A stretch of DNA of 64,000 bases from Marinovum sp. (GTDB lineage Bacteria > Pseudomonadota > Alphaproteobacteria > Rhodobacterales > Rhodobacteraceae). A program made the translations under genes and the position numbers. Every line of letters starts with the position of its first letter. The first letter of the stretch is position 1. Below are positions 9,086 to 18,216 of this stretch, piece after piece. The notes beneath the pieces are model-generated. The model was not told where the DNA came from. It made no database searches and was given only the letters and a program-made list of their open reading frames with translations. The stretch spans positions 35,073-99,072 of the forward strand of contig JAKVBH010000013.1 in NCBI GenBank assembly GCA_022447495.1, given 5' to 3'.

Positions 9086-10098
9086 GTCCGCATGTCACTG
9101 TTTTGGACGTGGGGCCTGCTGTTACGGTGCAAGATTGGGGCCGGCCCGGGCTCATTGCCCAGGGGCTGTCTCGTGGTGGCGCAGCAGATCCCTTGGCGCT
9201 GGAAGAAGCAGCAGCTTTATTGGGCGCGCCGCATCTCGCGCTTGAATTGGCCGGTTTCGGTGGGCGCTTTGTTGTCAGCCACCCCCAACGTATTGCTCTC
9301 ACCGGTGCGCCAATGCGCGTCCTGCGTGACGGCGTGCCGTTGGCTTGGCACGCGGTGCATCATTTGCGCCCGGATGAAGTTCTTGAGATCGGGGCTGTAA
9401 CCGAGGGCGTCTATGGCTATCTCACATTTGGGGGTGGATTGCGGGCAGACATCATTTTGGGAGGCGCCTCACATCATTTGGTGGCGGGTATTGGCGCGCC
9501 GTTGAAAGCGGGTGCTGTGCTGTTGCTGGGCGAGGATGTGAGCGGTCCGGTGGGCCTCGGTTTGGCATTGCGACCGCCGTTGGCGAACCGGTTTAACGGC
9601 GGCGATATTCATGTTTTGGCCTCAGCACAAACCGATCTTTTTTCCTCAGTTACGCAGGCGCACTTTGCGAAAACCGCTTTTCGCAGAGGAGCGCGGGCCA
9701 ATCGACAAGGCGTCTCTCTGGATGGTGGGCGTTTTGCGATTGAAGGCGGCTTGAGCCTTGTGTCGGAGACGATTGCTCCTGGAGATATTCAAATTGCGGG
9801 GGATGGCATGCCGTATGTCTTGCTTTGCGAATGCCAGACCACAGGTGGGTATCCAAGATTGGCCACTGTAATCCCGAGTGACCTTGCTCGGGTGGCACAA
9901 TGCCCAGCTGGCGCAGTTTTGCGGTTTCACTGGATTTCCGAAGCCGACGCGTTGGAGCGTCTACGCGCGCACAATGCCGAGCGCGCGGCCTTGCCTCGGC
10001 GTATGCAGCCGATGGTGCGCGACCCCGATGGCGCAGTTCTCATGGCGCAATCTTTGATTTCAGGGGTGATCACTGGGCAAGACGAGTGGGCGGAATGA
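9082..10098 (+). CDS. pxpC: 5-oxoprolinase subunit C family protein (biotin-dependent carboxyltransferase-like, KipA)
   Basis: A 338-residue protein that starts with GTG inside the pxpB stop (GTGA overlap), implying translational coupling. The N-terminus V-L-D-V-G-P-A-V-T-V-Q-D-W-G-R-P-G is the standard family opening, followed by L-S-R-G-G-A-A-D and the late motif L-L-C-E-C-Q-T-T-G-G-Y-P-R-L-A. With PxpB it is expected to form the ATP-dependent part of the 5-oxoprolinase complex in the cytoplasm. Its 3' end overlaps the convergent LysR gene by about 29 bp. Confidence 0.88.
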   Translation: MSPHVTVLDVGPAVTVQDWGRPGLIAQGLSRGGAADPLALEEAAALLGAPHLALELAGFGGRFVVSHPQRIALTGAPMRVLRDGVPLAWHAVHHLRPDEVLEIGAVTEGVYGYLTFGGGLRADIILGGASHHLVAGIGAPLKAGAVLLLGEDVSGPVGLGLALRPPLANRFNGGDIHVLASAQTDLFSSVTQAHFAKTAFRRGARANRQGVSLDGGRFAIEGGLSLVSETIAPGDIQIAGDGMPYVLLCECQTTGGYPRLATVIPSDLARVAQCPAGAVLRFHWISEADALERLRAHNAERAALPRRMQPMVRDPDGAVLMAQSLISGVITGQDEWAE

Positions 10099-10957
10099 GT
10101 GACGCGCGTGCCGCTTTACGAATGGCGCGGGTTAGCGGTTGAAGTGCGGCGACCAAGAGGCGCGAAATTTGCCAAAATAGGGGCGTGTCAAGATCTAGAT
10201 CATCCAAACGCAGTAGGCGCCCCGTCTTAAGGTCGTCTTCGACCAAGGGCAGGGGATTAAAACCCCAGGCTTGCCCGAGGCGACAGGCCGTCACGAAACC
10301 ATGGGTTGACGGCAAGAGCCGGGTGGGGGGCCGCACGCCAGGTCCAAACCTTTGGTTGATCCATTGGTGCTGAAGCGGATCGTCCCGAGAAAATTGCAGC
10401 ATGGGGGCTTGGGCCGCAGCATCTTTGGTGAGCCCATGGGGAAACCAACGTTCAACAAACTTCGGTGACGCGCTTGGGCAATAGCGCAATGCGCCAAGCG
10501 GGATGACCCGCGCACCTTGAGCGGGCGTCGCAGTGTCCGTGATGGCCGCAACGACTTCGCCTCGGCGCAAAAGGTCGAGCGTGCGGCTTTGATCCACCAC
10601 CACCGCATCCACCAAAAAGGGCACATTGCAAAGCGCAGGCAGAAACCAAGTGTCGAGGCTATCCGCATTTACGGCAACCCGGATTTGAGCATCGGGTGCG
10701 TCCAATTGCAGAGTGCGGGCCAAGTTAGTCTCAAGCACCGCAAGTGTTTCCGCATGTTGGGCGATTCGCCGCCCTACATCCGTCGCAGTTATGGGCGCGG
10801 TTCGGGTCACCAAAGACGCGCCCAAACGTTCCTCCAAAGCGCGAATGCGCTGTGAGATGGCGGGTGGCGTGACATTCAAGGCTGCAGCGGCGGCGTCGAA
10901 GCTTCCGGATCGAAGGATCGCAAGCAATGCTGCAAGTTGAGCTGGGTCTAGATGCAT
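10070..10957 (-). CDS. argP: ArgP/LysG-type LysR transcriptional regulator
   Basis: A 295-residue LysR protein with the winged helix at the N-terminus (L-A-A-L-L-A-I-L-R-S-G-S-F-D-A-A-A-A-A-L-type opening and V-T-P-P-A-I-S-Q-R-I-R-A-L-E). The effector domain contains N-A-D-S-L-D-T-W-F, the family feature of ArgP/IciA/LysG regulators, which bind lysine or arginine. It is divergent from an amino-acid exporter gene 90 bp away, the classical lysG-lysE/argP-argO arrangement, so it probably activates that exporter when basic amino acids accumulate. Confidence 0.88.
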   Translation of the reverse strand: MHLDPAQLAALLAILRSGSFDAAAAALNVTPPAISQRIRALEERLGASLVTRTAPITATDVGRRIAQHAETLAVLETNLARTLQLDAPDAQIRVAVNADSLDTWFLPALCNVPFLVDAVVVDQSRTLDLLRRGEVVAAITDTATPAQGARVIPLGALRYCPSASPKFVERWFPHGLTKDAAAQAPMLQFSRDDPLQHQWINQRFGPGVRPPTRLLPSTHGFVTACRLGQAWGFNPLPLVEDDLKTGRLLRLDDLDLDTPLFWQISRLLVAALQPLTRAIRKAARASLIPPTRLAQ

Positions 10958-11047
10958 AAGACTTTCTTATGTATCTTGAACTACTTTGAATAGCTTTATC
11001 TGATGCCCGGACGTAGAGATCGCTAACACACCAACGGCGCGGTCATC
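10958..11047. promoter_or_regulatory. Divergent promoter region between argP and lysE
   Basis: The 90-base gap between the divergent regulator and exporter genes must contain both promoters and the ArgP binding site. The A/T-rich part, 10968-11000, is the likely core. No exact promoter hexamers or operator dyad could be fixed by eye. Confidence 0.5.
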
Positions 11048-11647
11048 ATGCAGGCATTTCTTTCTGGTTTCGGTCTTGGGTTTTCGTTGATCCTTGCCAT
11101 TGGCGCGCAGAATGCGTTTGTTCTACGCCAAGGACTGCGCCGTGAGCACGTCGCGTTGATTGTCTTTTTTTGTGCAGTGTCAGATGCGCTTTTGATCGCG
11201 GCAGGCGTCGCAGGATTTGGCGCGATCGCGCGCGCTTTGCCGTGGTTTGAACCAGCTATGCGATACGGAGGGGTTGCGTTCCTTATCTGGTACGGCTTGC
11301 GCAATCTGCGTAGTGCGTGGCACGGTGGTGATGTGCTTCAGGGCGCCGAAATCGGCGCAACCTCGGCCCGTGCAGCTGTGGCCACATTGATTGGGATCAC
11401 ATGGCTTAATCCGCATGTGTATCTTGATACGCTTGTCCTCGTGGGGGCGGTGTCCGCGAACTACGAATACCCTTGGGTCTTTGGCGGCGGGGCAATGCTT
11501 GCCTCCGGCGTGTTTTTCACAATTCTGGGATTTGGTGCCCGCGCTTTGGCACCGTTTTTTGCCCGCCCACGGTCGTGGCAGATCCTAGATCTCATCATCG
11601 GGCTCACCATGTGGCTGATTGCGGCGAAGCTCGTGTTTTTTCTCTAA
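11048..11647 (+). CDS. lysE: LysE/ArgO family basic amino-acid exporter
   Basis: A 199-residue integral membrane protein with about six hydrophobic segments. It opens F-L-S-G-F-G-L-G-F-S-L-I-L-A-I-G-A-Q-N-A-F-V-L-R-Q-G, the LysE/ArgO signature, and has W-L-N-P-H-V-Y-L-D-T in the middle. It exports lysine and/or arginine and is expected to be switched on by the divergent ArgP-type regulator. Length and topology are normal for the family. Confidence 0.9.
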   Translation: MQAFLSGFGLGFSLILAIGAQNAFVLRQGLRREHVALIVFFCAVSDALLIAAGVAGFGAIARALPWFEPAMRYGGVAFLIWYGLRNLRSAWHGGDVLQGAEIGATSARAAVATLIGITWLNPHVYLDTLVLVGAVSANYEYPWVFGGGAMLASGVFFTILGFGARALAPFFARPRSWQILDLIIGLTMWLIAAKLVFFL

Positions 11648-11698
11648 GTCATGCGCCGGGGCCTTGTACCCACCCTTCGACTTGGGCCACATAGGCCC

Positions 11699-12601
11699 AT
11701 GGCGAACCCCAAAAAAAACCCACTTCTTGGCATCTTTTGGATGTTGGTAACGGGCCTGTGCTTTGTGGCTGTGACGGCCTTGGTCAAGTACTTGGACAAT
11801 GCTGTTCCCGCCGCGCAGGCTGCCTTTTTGCGCTATATTCTCGGCTTGGTTTTTCTCATCCCGATGTGGGGCCAATTGCGGGCGACGCGGCTGACACAGA
11901 GGCAATGGGCGCTCTTTGGCACGCGTGGGTTTGTCCATGCTTTGGCAGTGATCTTGTGGTTCTTTGCCATGACCCGCATTCCCATCGCCGATGTGACTGC
12001 GATGAATTATCTTGCCCCTGTCTATGTGACCTTGGGTGCAGCGCTGTTCTTGGGCGAGCGCTTGGCAGCGCGGCGTATTATGGCGGTGGTGGTCGCTTTG
12101 ATTGGTGCCTTGATTATTCTTCGCCCCGGTTTTCGCGAAGTGGATCTTGGGCACATTGCGATGCTGGGCACGGCTGTGATGTTCGCAGGTTCCTACCTTG
12201 TGGCCAAAATTACTGCTGATGAAGTGCCGGCGAGCATCGTTGTGGCCATGCTCTCGATCACGGTGACAATAGGTTTGGCACCCTTTGCCGTTGCGGTTTG
12301 GGTAACGCCAAGCCTGTGGGCTTTGGCAATTCTTTTCTGCGTGGCGTGCTTTGCCACGCTGGGCCACTACACGATGACGTTGGCTTTCGCTTCGGCCCCA
12401 CTCACGGTGACCCAACCTGTGACCTTTCTCCAACTGGTTTGGGCGGTGCTTTTGGGGGCGATGGTCTTCGGCGAAGGGGTGGACGTTTGGGTTGTTGTGG
12501 GCGGCTCCGTGATTGTGGGCTCTGTGATCTTTCTCACCTTGCGAGAGGCCCAACTCAAGCGACAGGCCATTACGCCGTCTGTCAATCAGCCCAAGACATA
12601 A
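11699..12601 (+). CDS. EamA-domain (DMT superfamily) transporter 1
   Basis: A 300-residue membrane protein with ten hydrophobic segments arranged as two EamA repeats. The first holds A-A-F-L-R-Y-I-L-G-L-V-F-L and N-Y-L-A-P-V-Y-V-T-L-G-A-A-L-F-L-G-E; the second holds the paired P-V-T-F-L-Q-L-V-W-A-V-L-L-G-A-M-V-F-G-E. Substrates of these drug/metabolite exporters cannot be predicted from sequence. The start M-A-N-P-K-K-N-P is chosen because the hydrophobic core begins directly after it. It follows lysE by about 50 bp on the same strand and may be co-transcribed. Confidence 0.85.
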   Translation: MANPKKNPLLGIFWMLVTGLCFVAVTALVKYLDNAVPAAQAAFLRYILGLVFLIPMWGQLRATRLTQRQWALFGTRGFVHALAVILWFFAMTRIPIADVTAMNYLAPVYVTLGAALFLGERLAARRIMAVVVALIGALIILRPGFREVDLGHIAMLGTAVMFAGSYLVAKITADEVPASIVVAMLSITVTIGLAPFAVAVWVTPSLWALAILFCVACFATLGHYTMTLAFASAPLTVTQPVTFLQLVWAVLLGAMVFGEGVDVWVVVGGSVIVGSVIFLTLREAQLKRQAITPSVNQPKT

Positions 12602-12604
12602 AGA

Positions 12605-13465
12605 TCACACCATCCCACTGCGCAATTCGGCCAGCCACGCGGGCACGCTCCGCTCGCTCACATTGGCTTCGCGCACCAATTGATCGAAATGCGTGGTCAA
12701 GGCGGTTACCCTCTCGGTGTCGCGAAACGCCAGATAGTTGCGCCCCAAGTACACCACAGCCAGCAGTGGCCCAAAGATAGTTATGGGCGCCGAGTAAAGC
12801 TGGCGCGCATCAAAGAACGAGACCCTCAGCCGCGGATAGAGTTGATCGCAGAGCCTTTCCAATTGCTCCAATTGATCAATGCGCGTCTGCTCGGGGAGGC
12901 CCGCGTAATAGCCTTCAGCGCGGGCAAAAGAGGTGATCTCGTAGAGTGGGAGCGCGATTTCATAGTCCGAGCCTGAGCCGCGCATCCAACTCAGCCGGTC
13001 TTCCGAGGCACCGATGGCTTGGCGGACCGTGCGGCCAAGATGCGGCGCATATTCCCAGACAAGCACATCCTCGGTCTTGAGCATATCCGGCAGTCCAGCG
13101 GGCACGTGGCGGATTTTGTAGCCCTGGGCCTCTTGGTGCCATGAGAAGATTTGTTCATCGATCAAGGCGCGCGGGGCTTCGGTCACTTCCAATGCATTGG
13201 CCAAAAGATCATCGGCCTGTTCAGGGCGATCGGACAGGCCCAACAACCAATCCGCGGACACGCCACAGGAGCGCGCGGCTTCTGCTACAATCTGTGCATT
13301 AGGAAGCCTAGCGCCGCCATCGCTCAGCAATTGCGAGACCGTAGAACGGTCCACCCCAGTGGCGCGGGCAAGCCCCGCTTGGGTCATGTCGGCTTCAGCC
13401 ATGGCCGCCTTGAGGCGGGCTCGGAAACCAGAAGCACGGGCGCGTTTGTCTACTATTCCACTCAT
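12605..13465 (-). CDS. XRE-family helix-turn-helix transcriptional regulator with unknown C-terminal domain
   Basis: A 286-residue protein. Residues about 15-75 form an XRE helix-turn-helix (A-D-M-T-Q-A-G-L-A-R-A-T-G-V-D-R-S-T-V-S-Q-L-L). The remaining 200 residues contain a distinctive I-G-A-S-E-D-R-L-S-W-M and a conserved-looking A-P-I-T-I-F-G-P-L-L-A-V-V-Y-L-G-R-N-Y-L region, with no domain I can name. It ends 4 bp from the convergent EamA gene and is divergent from the desaturase gene, which it might control; that is a guess from position. Confidence 0.75.
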   Translation of the reverse strand: MSGIVDKRARASGFRARLKAAMAEADMTQAGLARATGVDRSTVSQLLSDGGARLPNAQIVAEAARSCGVSADWLLGLSDRPEQADDLLANALEVTEAPRALIDEQIFSWHQEAQGYKIRHVPAGLPDMLKTEDVLVWEYAPHLGRTVRQAIGASEDRLSWMRGSGSDYEIALPLYEITSFARAEGYYAGLPEQTRIDQLEQLERLCDQLYPRLRVSFFDARQLYSAPITIFGPLLAVVYLGRNYLAFRDTERVTALTTHFDQLVREANVSERSVPAWLAELRSGMV

Positions 13466-13575
13466 AGGGTGATTTTTATCACCAGATGCGCGGTTTGTTA
13501 ATCACACTCAGACTTCACGGCACTGTGGGTGGGCGGTACCAAAAGCAGAGGGACATCACTCACTTGGAGAATTGC

Positions 13576-14472
13576 ATGGCGCAAAACGCGCGGAGCAAAG
13601 GCGCGCGCGCCTTTGAATGGCCGACATTTGCTTTGATTTTGGCGACATATGGGCTGTGGGGGGCGACGCTCTTTTGGCCTTTGTGGTTAGCGATCCCTGC
13701 GGTTGCTGTTCTGGCCGCTTTGCACGCCTCGCTCAGCCATGAGGCGCTTCACGGTCACCCTTCACGCAATGCCATGTTTAACGCCGGGCTCGTCTTCCCG
13801 GTCCTGTCACTGCTTGTGCCGTATTTGCGGTTCAAAGACACGCATATGGCGCACCACCAAGACAGCCGCCTGACCGACCCCTACGAAGATCCCGAGAGCA
13901 ATTACCTCGACCCAGCCATCTGGGCCAAAATGTCGGCTTGGAAGAAGGCGGCGTTTGACGCGCACAATACGCTGGCTGGTCGGATGATCTTGGGGCCAAT
14001 CCTAGGTCAGACGCGGTTCATGGCCGCCGATTGTCGTGAGATTGTGGGCGGAGATCGTCGGGTGTTGGCGGGCTGGCTGCTGCACATACCCGCTGTCGCG
14101 TTGGTTTTGGGTATTGTGTGGGCCGCGCCTATGCCGCTTTGGGCATACTTCGTGGCCGCCTTTTTTTCCAATGCGCTTTTGCGCATTCGCACCTTCCTTG
14201 AACACCAAGCTCATAGACGTGTACGTGGTCGTACAGTGATCATCGAAGACCGTGGACCTCTGGCGTTTTTGTTTCTCAACAACAACCTGCACGTCGTGCA
14301 CCACATGCATCCACGGGTGCCGTGGTACAAATTGCCCGAGGTTTACCGTGGAAACCGCGATCGATATCTACGCCAAAATGAGGGCTATCTCTTTTCCTCT
14401 TATGCCCAGATTTTTGGTCGCTATTTTTTACGATCCAAAGACTCGGTCGCACATCCGCTTTACGAAGACTAG
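13576..14472 (+). CDS. Membrane fatty-acid desaturase/hydroxylase family protein
   Basis: A 298-residue membrane protein with the three histidine boxes of di-iron desaturases: H-E-A-L-H-G, H-M-A-H-H-Q-D and H-V-V-H-H-M-H-P. Four or so hydrophobic segments separate them. Proteins of this type desaturate or hydroxylate acyl chains or related lipids; relatives act on carotenoids and sphingoid bases, so the substrate is open. M-A-Q-N-A-R at 13576 is preferred because the longer frame starts in unconserved sequence. It is divergent from the XRE regulator. Confidence 0.85.
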   Translation: MAQNARSKGARAFEWPTFALILATYGLWGATLFWPLWLAIPAVAVLAALHASLSHEALHGHPSRNAMFNAGLVFPVLSLLVPYLRFKDTHMAHHQDSRLTDPYEDPESNYLDPAIWAKMSAWKKAAFDAHNTLAGRMILGPILGQTRFMAADCREIVGGDRRVLAGWLLHIPAVALVLGIVWAAPMPLWAYFVAAFFSNALLRIRTFLEHQAHRRVRGRTVIIEDRGPLAFLFLNNNLHVVHHMHPRVPWYKLPEVYRGNRDRYLRQNEGYLFSSYAQIFGRYFLRSKDSVAHPLYED

Positions 14473-14503
14473 ACGAGACGGTGCGAACGCGCCATGAGAG
14501 GCC

Positions 14504-15400
14504 ATGCCTCTCTGGATTGCCGCCTCCCTTTTTGCCGCGTTGGCCCAAGCGATGCGCTTTGCGATGCAAAAGTCGCTGGCCGTTGGCGGGTTAAGCCCCA
14601 CCGGAGCCACCTTTGCACGTTTTGCTTATTCCGCACCGCTGGTGGCCACAGGGGTCGCGGTCTACCTAATGATAAGCGGTACGCCCCCGCCCTCGCTCTC
14701 AGGCGCGTTCTGGATGTTCGCGATCATGGGGGGCGCGGCGCAAATTCCGGCCACAGTCTTTGTCGTCATGCTTTTTCAGACCCGGCATTTCGCTGTGGGC
14801 GTGACCTTTGCCAAGATCGAGGTGATCCTAACGGTTCTGATGGGCTTTATATTGCTGGGTGATATGGTGACTTGGGACGCGCTCTCGGCCATCGTGCTGG
14901 GTGTTGTGGGCGTCGTTCTGCTCTCTGTTGCTCCCGGTGAAGCGTTGAGTTTGCGTGGAATTTGGAGCCGATCAGCAGCGCTTGGCCTTGCAGCGGGGCT
15001 GCTCTTTTCGATCTCAGCGGTGAGCTATCGCGGGGCGTCACTTGAGATCGACGCGGTGCCGCTGTTGCGCTCATCCATGACGCTTGCCGTTGTCACCACG
15101 ATGCAAATGACGGCCTTAGTGGCATGGCTGGTTTGGCGTGATCGAGGAGAAATCGCCCGTGTGGCGCGCGCCTGGCCACGCGCATCACTGATGGGTTTGG
15201 CCTCTTTGGCGGGCTCGTCGGGCTGGTTCCTCGCCTTTACGCTGCAAAATGCTGCCTATGTCAAAGCGGTTGGACAGGTTGAGACGATCTTTGTGCTCCT
15301 GCTTGGAGCCATGGTCTTTGGCGAACGCGTCACGACTCGAGAGCTTTGGGGTATGGTTTTGCTGACTGGCTCGATTTTGGGATTGCTCGTGGCTGTCTAA
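14504..15400 (+). CDS. EamA-domain (DMT superfamily) transporter 2
   Basis: A 298-residue membrane protein with about ten hydrophobic segments in two repeats. It starts M-P-L-W-I-A-A-S-L-F-A-A-L-A-Q-A-M-R and ends with V-E-T-I-F-V-L-L-L-G-A-M-V-F-G-E-R, the same closing motif as the EamA gene at 11.7 kb, although overall the two differ. Its stop overlaps the convergent NUDIX gene by 4 bp. Likely an exporter or importer of small metabolites; substrate unknown. Confidence 0.82.
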   Translation: MPLWIAASLFAALAQAMRFAMQKSLAVGGLSPTGATFARFAYSAPLVATGVAVYLMISGTPPPSLSGAFWMFAIMGGAAQIPATVFVVMLFQTRHFAVGVTFAKIEVILTVLMGFILLGDMVTWDALSAIVLGVVGVVLLSVAPGEALSLRGIWSRSAALGLAAGLLFSISAVSYRGASLEIDAVPLLRSSMTLAVVTTMQMTALVAWLVWRDRGEIARVARAWPRASLMGLASLAGSSGWFLAFTLQNAAYVKAVGQVETIFVLLLGAMVFGERVTTRELWGMVLLTGSILGLLVAV

Positions 15401-16095
15401 CGGTCTTGGGGTTTGCCATAGAGACGCAGAAAGAGGCTCTCTTCATCATCATTGCGAAAGAATGGCACCGATGGGGGCGGCCCAGGTTGGCTCAACCCTT
15501 TGGTAACCTCTGCCAAAACAACCTCGGTGATAAAAGGCAAATCGAGCGACCGTGCTTCGGACAAGGCAACCCAATGCAAATGGCTCAGCTCATCGCTCGC
15601 CGCAGAGAAATCGTCGAGGTCACCGGTAATCTCATCAGCATCGATCAGGAAAAAACGTGCGTCGAACCGGCGCGGACGGCCGGGTGGTGTAATTGCACGA
15701 AAGACGAAGGTGAGCGCGGCCGCATTGGGGCGCCAATTGCCCTCGCAAAAGCTGGCCCAATCGGGCGGGCAGGGGCCAGACCAAGTCCCGGACACAGCCA
15801 AACGCAGCCCGGTTTCCTCCCAAAGCTCGCGGATTGCGGCTGCGGCGAGGGCATTTGCATTGTCCTCAAAGCTGTCTTCAGCCAACCGTGTGCGGCAAAC
15901 ATCTCCCACAGGCGACGCTAATGTTACGTTGGCATCTTCGGGGTCGACGGCGCCACCAGGAAACACAAATTTTGAGGGCATGAAAACAGCCTTCGCACCG
16001 CGTTGACCCATAAGGATTTGAGGCTTGGCGCCAAGGCGGTCTCGTACGACAATGATGGTCGCGGCATCACGGATCGGAACTGGCGCATCGCTCAT
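15397..16095 (-). CDS. NUDIX hydrolase
   Basis: A 232-residue protein. The NUDIX box is present in slightly divergent form, with F-P-G-G-A-V-D at about residue 45 and R-E-L-W-E-E-T-G-L-R-L about 45 residues later, a longer spacing than in small NUDIX enzymes. This separated arrangement is typical of the NUDT7/NUDT19-like branch and of many Rhodobacteraceae proteins. It would hydrolyse a nucleoside diphosphate linked to another group. The substrate is unknown. It begins 13 bp before the DUF983 gene end and they may share a transcript. Confidence 0.82.
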   Translation of the reverse strand: MSDAPVPIRDAATIIVVRDRLGAKPQILMGQRGAKAVFMPSKFVFPGGAVDPEDANVTLASPVGDVCRTRLAEDSFEDNANALAAAAIRELWEETGLRLAVSGTWSGPCPPDWASFCEGNWRPNAAALTFVFRAITPPGRPRRFDARFFLIDADEITGDLDDFSAASDELSHLHWVALSEARSLDLPFITEVVLAEVTKGLSQPGPPPSVPFFRNDDEESLFLRLYGKPQDR

Positions 16096-16107
16096 GGAAA
16101 CCTCGGT

Positions 16108-16530
16108 TTAGTGGCGTGCGCCAAACCCATGCATGCCGCGTGCCCATTGAAAACCGATAATCACACCTTTGAGACGGGGCAAGAGATAGAGAGACAATCC
16201 AATGCACCCTACTGCAAAAATTGTGAAAAGCACCAAGGGTTCTGGGCGGTAATGCACAAACACTATGTGCAAAAGCGGCGCCATCAGGTGGCCGACAATC
16301 AATATCGTTAAATAGGCGGGTCCGTCGTCGGCGCGGTGATGGTGAAACTCTTGTTTGCACACAGGACAGCTTTTGCGCACCTTAAGGTAGCCTTTGAGGA
16401 CTGGGCCGCTGCCGCAATTGGGGCACTTGCGCCGCCAACCTCGCCACATCGCTTGGCGCACATCCCGGCGGTTTTCGGGCGCGGCGTCGGTGACGGTGTC
16501 GGGTGTGATGTTTGTGATATCGTTGGGCAT
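16108..16530 (-). CDS. DUF983 zinc-ribbon membrane protein
   Basis: A 140-residue protein with two CxxC knuckles (C-P-N-C-G and C-P-V-C-K-Q-E-F) separated by 18 residues, followed by H-H-H-R-A-D-D-G-P-A-Y and two hydrophobic segments. This is the DUF983 layout. Its function is not established; in some alphaproteobacteria such genes lie near cytochrome oxidase genes. The start could also be at 16551, seven codons upstream. Confidence 0.85.
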   Translation of the reverse strand: MPNDITNITPDTVTDAAPENRRDVRQAMWRGWRRKCPNCGSGPVLKGYLKVRKSCPVCKQEFHHHRADDGPAYLTILIVGHLMAPLLHIVFVHYRPEPLVLFTIFAVGCIGLSLYLLPRLKGVIIGFQWARGMHGFGARH

Positions 16531-16722
16531 GTGGTCTCTCGCGTTGTGCATGTAAACTATGGCGCGTTCCTGGCGCTCACCATTGGCCGAATTGTCCTTG
16601 CGACCGGATGCCGCTGAACCGCTCACGCTTCCGTGAACAGAAAATTCGACGGAACCTGCGAACCCACCCGTGAAAGGGACATCAGGCCGCCAAGAGAGGC
16701 GGTCAGTCATAGGAGACAATAG

Positions 16723-17181
16723 ATGACGCATGCAGGTAAAATTATTGTTGGCGCCGGTCTGGTTCTTGCCATCGCAGCGAGCCCAATCCTTGCCAAAGAA
16801 GCCGGCGGAAAGAGTGGTGAAGTACATGCGTCCTTCGAGCAATTGGACACGAACGGCGACGGTCAACTCACGCCCGAAGAGCTGCAAAACCGCGCCGCAA
16901 TGCGCTTTGCTGCGATGGATACAAACGCTGACGGGCTCCTGAGCAAAGCAGAAATTGAAGCCGCAGGCCGCGAACGCGCCGCCAACCGCGCAGAACGGAT
17001 GATTGAGCGGATGGACGCCAACGGTGATGGCCAATTGTCCATGGACGAGATGAAGGAAGCCCGCGCAGGCCGCTCTGAGAAACGCGCTAAGCGTATGTTC
17101 GACCGGGTCGATGCCAACGATGATGGAGTGATCTCGCAAACTGAGTTTGAAGCCGCCAAAAAACGTCGTCGCGTAAACTAA
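16723..17181 (+). CDS. Secreted EF-hand calcium-binding protein
   Basis: A 152-residue protein with an N-terminal signal peptide (hydrophobic G-A-G-L-V-L-A-I-A-A-S-P-I-L-A, cleavage around residue 25). Four EF-hand loops follow: D-T-N-G-D-G-Q-L-T, D-T-N-A-D-G-L-L-S, D-A-N-G-D-G-Q-L-S and D-A-N-D-D-G-V-I-S, each with the Asp/Asn pattern of a calcium loop. It is probably a periplasmic calcium-binding or calcium-sensing protein. It precedes the sigma-factor operon by about 70 bp on the same strand, so a regulatory link is possible. Confidence 0.85.
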   Translation: MTHAGKIIVGAGLVLAIAASPILAKEAGGKSGEVHASFEQLDTNGDGQLTPEELQNRAAMRFAAMDTNADGLLSKAEIEAAGRERAANRAERMIERMDANGDGQLSMDEMKEARAGRSEKRAKRMFDRVDANDDGVISQTEFEAAKKRRRVN

Positions 17182-17252
17182 GGATCGGCTGGGGCGCGGT
17201 GATTGCCGTGCCCCACCGTTCACGATAATCCTTCGAGGTGAAAGTGGTGGCC

Positions 17253-17837
17253 ATGCCATTGGATGGGATGACAGAGACCAGCGACGAAGATCTGTTGGCA
17301 GCCTACGTGGCGGGAGACCGTGCGGCGGCCCGCATGCTTACTCTGAGGTTGACACCGCGGGTGCTCGCCCAAGCTATGCGCATGCTCCAAAACCACGCAG
17401 AAGCAGAAGATGTGGCACAAGACGCGCTTTTGCGCCTTTGGCGGATTGCGCCGGACTGGCGGCGGGGCGAAGCAAAGGTCTCGACCTGGCTTTGGCAAGT
17501 CACCGCGAACCTCTGTACCGACCGGTTGCGCAAACGCGGTCGGTCACGGCCGTTGGACGATGCCGGAGATCCCGCCGATGAAACGCCAAGCGCGGCTGAT
17601 CAAATGCAACAGTCTACACGCGCATCAGTACTTAATGCTGCGTTGGCCAGTTTGCCCCATCGCCAAGCGCACGCGGTTCGGTTGCGTCATATCGAAGGGC
17701 TAGGCAACTCTGAGATTGCCAAGATATTAGAAACAAGCGTCGAGGCTGTGGAATCTCTCACCGCCCGAGGTTGCCGCGCGCTCAAAGTTGCTTTGGCGGC
17801 GCGTCGAGAAGAACTGGGGTTTACGGATGACCAATGA
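17253..17837 (+). CDS. ECF-type RNA polymerase sigma factor
   Basis: A roughly 194-residue sigma-70 family protein with region 2 (H-A-E-A-E-D-V-A-Q-D-A-L-L-R-L-W and S-T-W-L-W-Q-V-T-A-N-L) and region 4 (L-P-H-R-Q-A-H-A-V-R-L-R-H-I-E-G-L-G-N-S-E-I-A-K-I-L). The open frame also allows a GTG start at 17238 or ATG at 17268; 17253 is a compromise and is uncertain. The next gene starts before its stop, so the two are co-translated. It probably controls an envelope or metal stress response, judged by the two genes behind it. Confidence 0.85.
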   Translation: MPLDGMTETSDEDLLAAYVAGDRAAARMLTLRLTPRVLAQAMRMLQNHAEAEDVAQDALLRLWRIAPDWRRGEAKVSTWLWQVTANLCTDRLRKRGRSRPLDDAGDPADETPSAADQMQQSTRASVLNAALASLPHRQAHAVRLRHIEGLGNSEIAKILETSVEAVESLTARGCRALKVALAARREELGFTDDQ

Positions 17838-18213
17838 TCCAAAAAATGCGCTCAGCGATATTAAGTTGGATGCGATGTTTGCCGCCGCGCGCGCGACATC
17901 AGAACCATTGGATGCGGACGCGATTGAACCTAGTCCGGCGTTGTTGGCCGCGATTCTACGGGATGCAGAGGCGTTGCAGCCCCAACCTCAGCCCCAGCGT
18001 GCCTCGCCTCCGCGCGTGCCCTTTTGGCGTGAATGCATGGATGTGTTTGGCGGATGGGCCGGTGTTGGGGGATTGGTTGCAGCATCCGTCACTGGTGTGA
18101 TGATCGGCGTGAGCCCTCCCGAAAGCCTGAGCACTGTCACAGCGCTGTTTGAAGTGGTCGATCCGTATGTCGACAGCACATCGGGCTTTGCTGATCTATT
18201 GGAGGAGGGATAA
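17827..18213 (+). CDS. Small membrane-anchored protein, probable anti-sigma factor
   Basis: A 128-residue protein overlapping the sigma gene by 11 bp. The first 80 residues are soluble and acidic (L-S-D-I-K-L-D-A-M-F-A-A-A-R); one hydrophobic segment, G-W-A-G-V-G-G-L-V-A-A-S-V-T-G-V-M-I-G-V, lies around residues 80-100, with a short tail outside. This is the size and topology expected of a membrane anti-sigma factor next to its ECF sigma factor. No zinc-binding anti-sigma motif is visible, so the role is inferred from position and topology. Confidence 0.65.
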   Translation: MTNDPKNALSDIKLDAMFAAARATSEPLDADAIEPSPALLAAILRDAEALQPQPQPQRASPPRVPFWRECMDVFGGWAGVGGLVAASVTGVMIGVSPPESLSTVTALFEVVDPYVDSTSGFADLLEEG

Positions 18214-18216
18214 ATC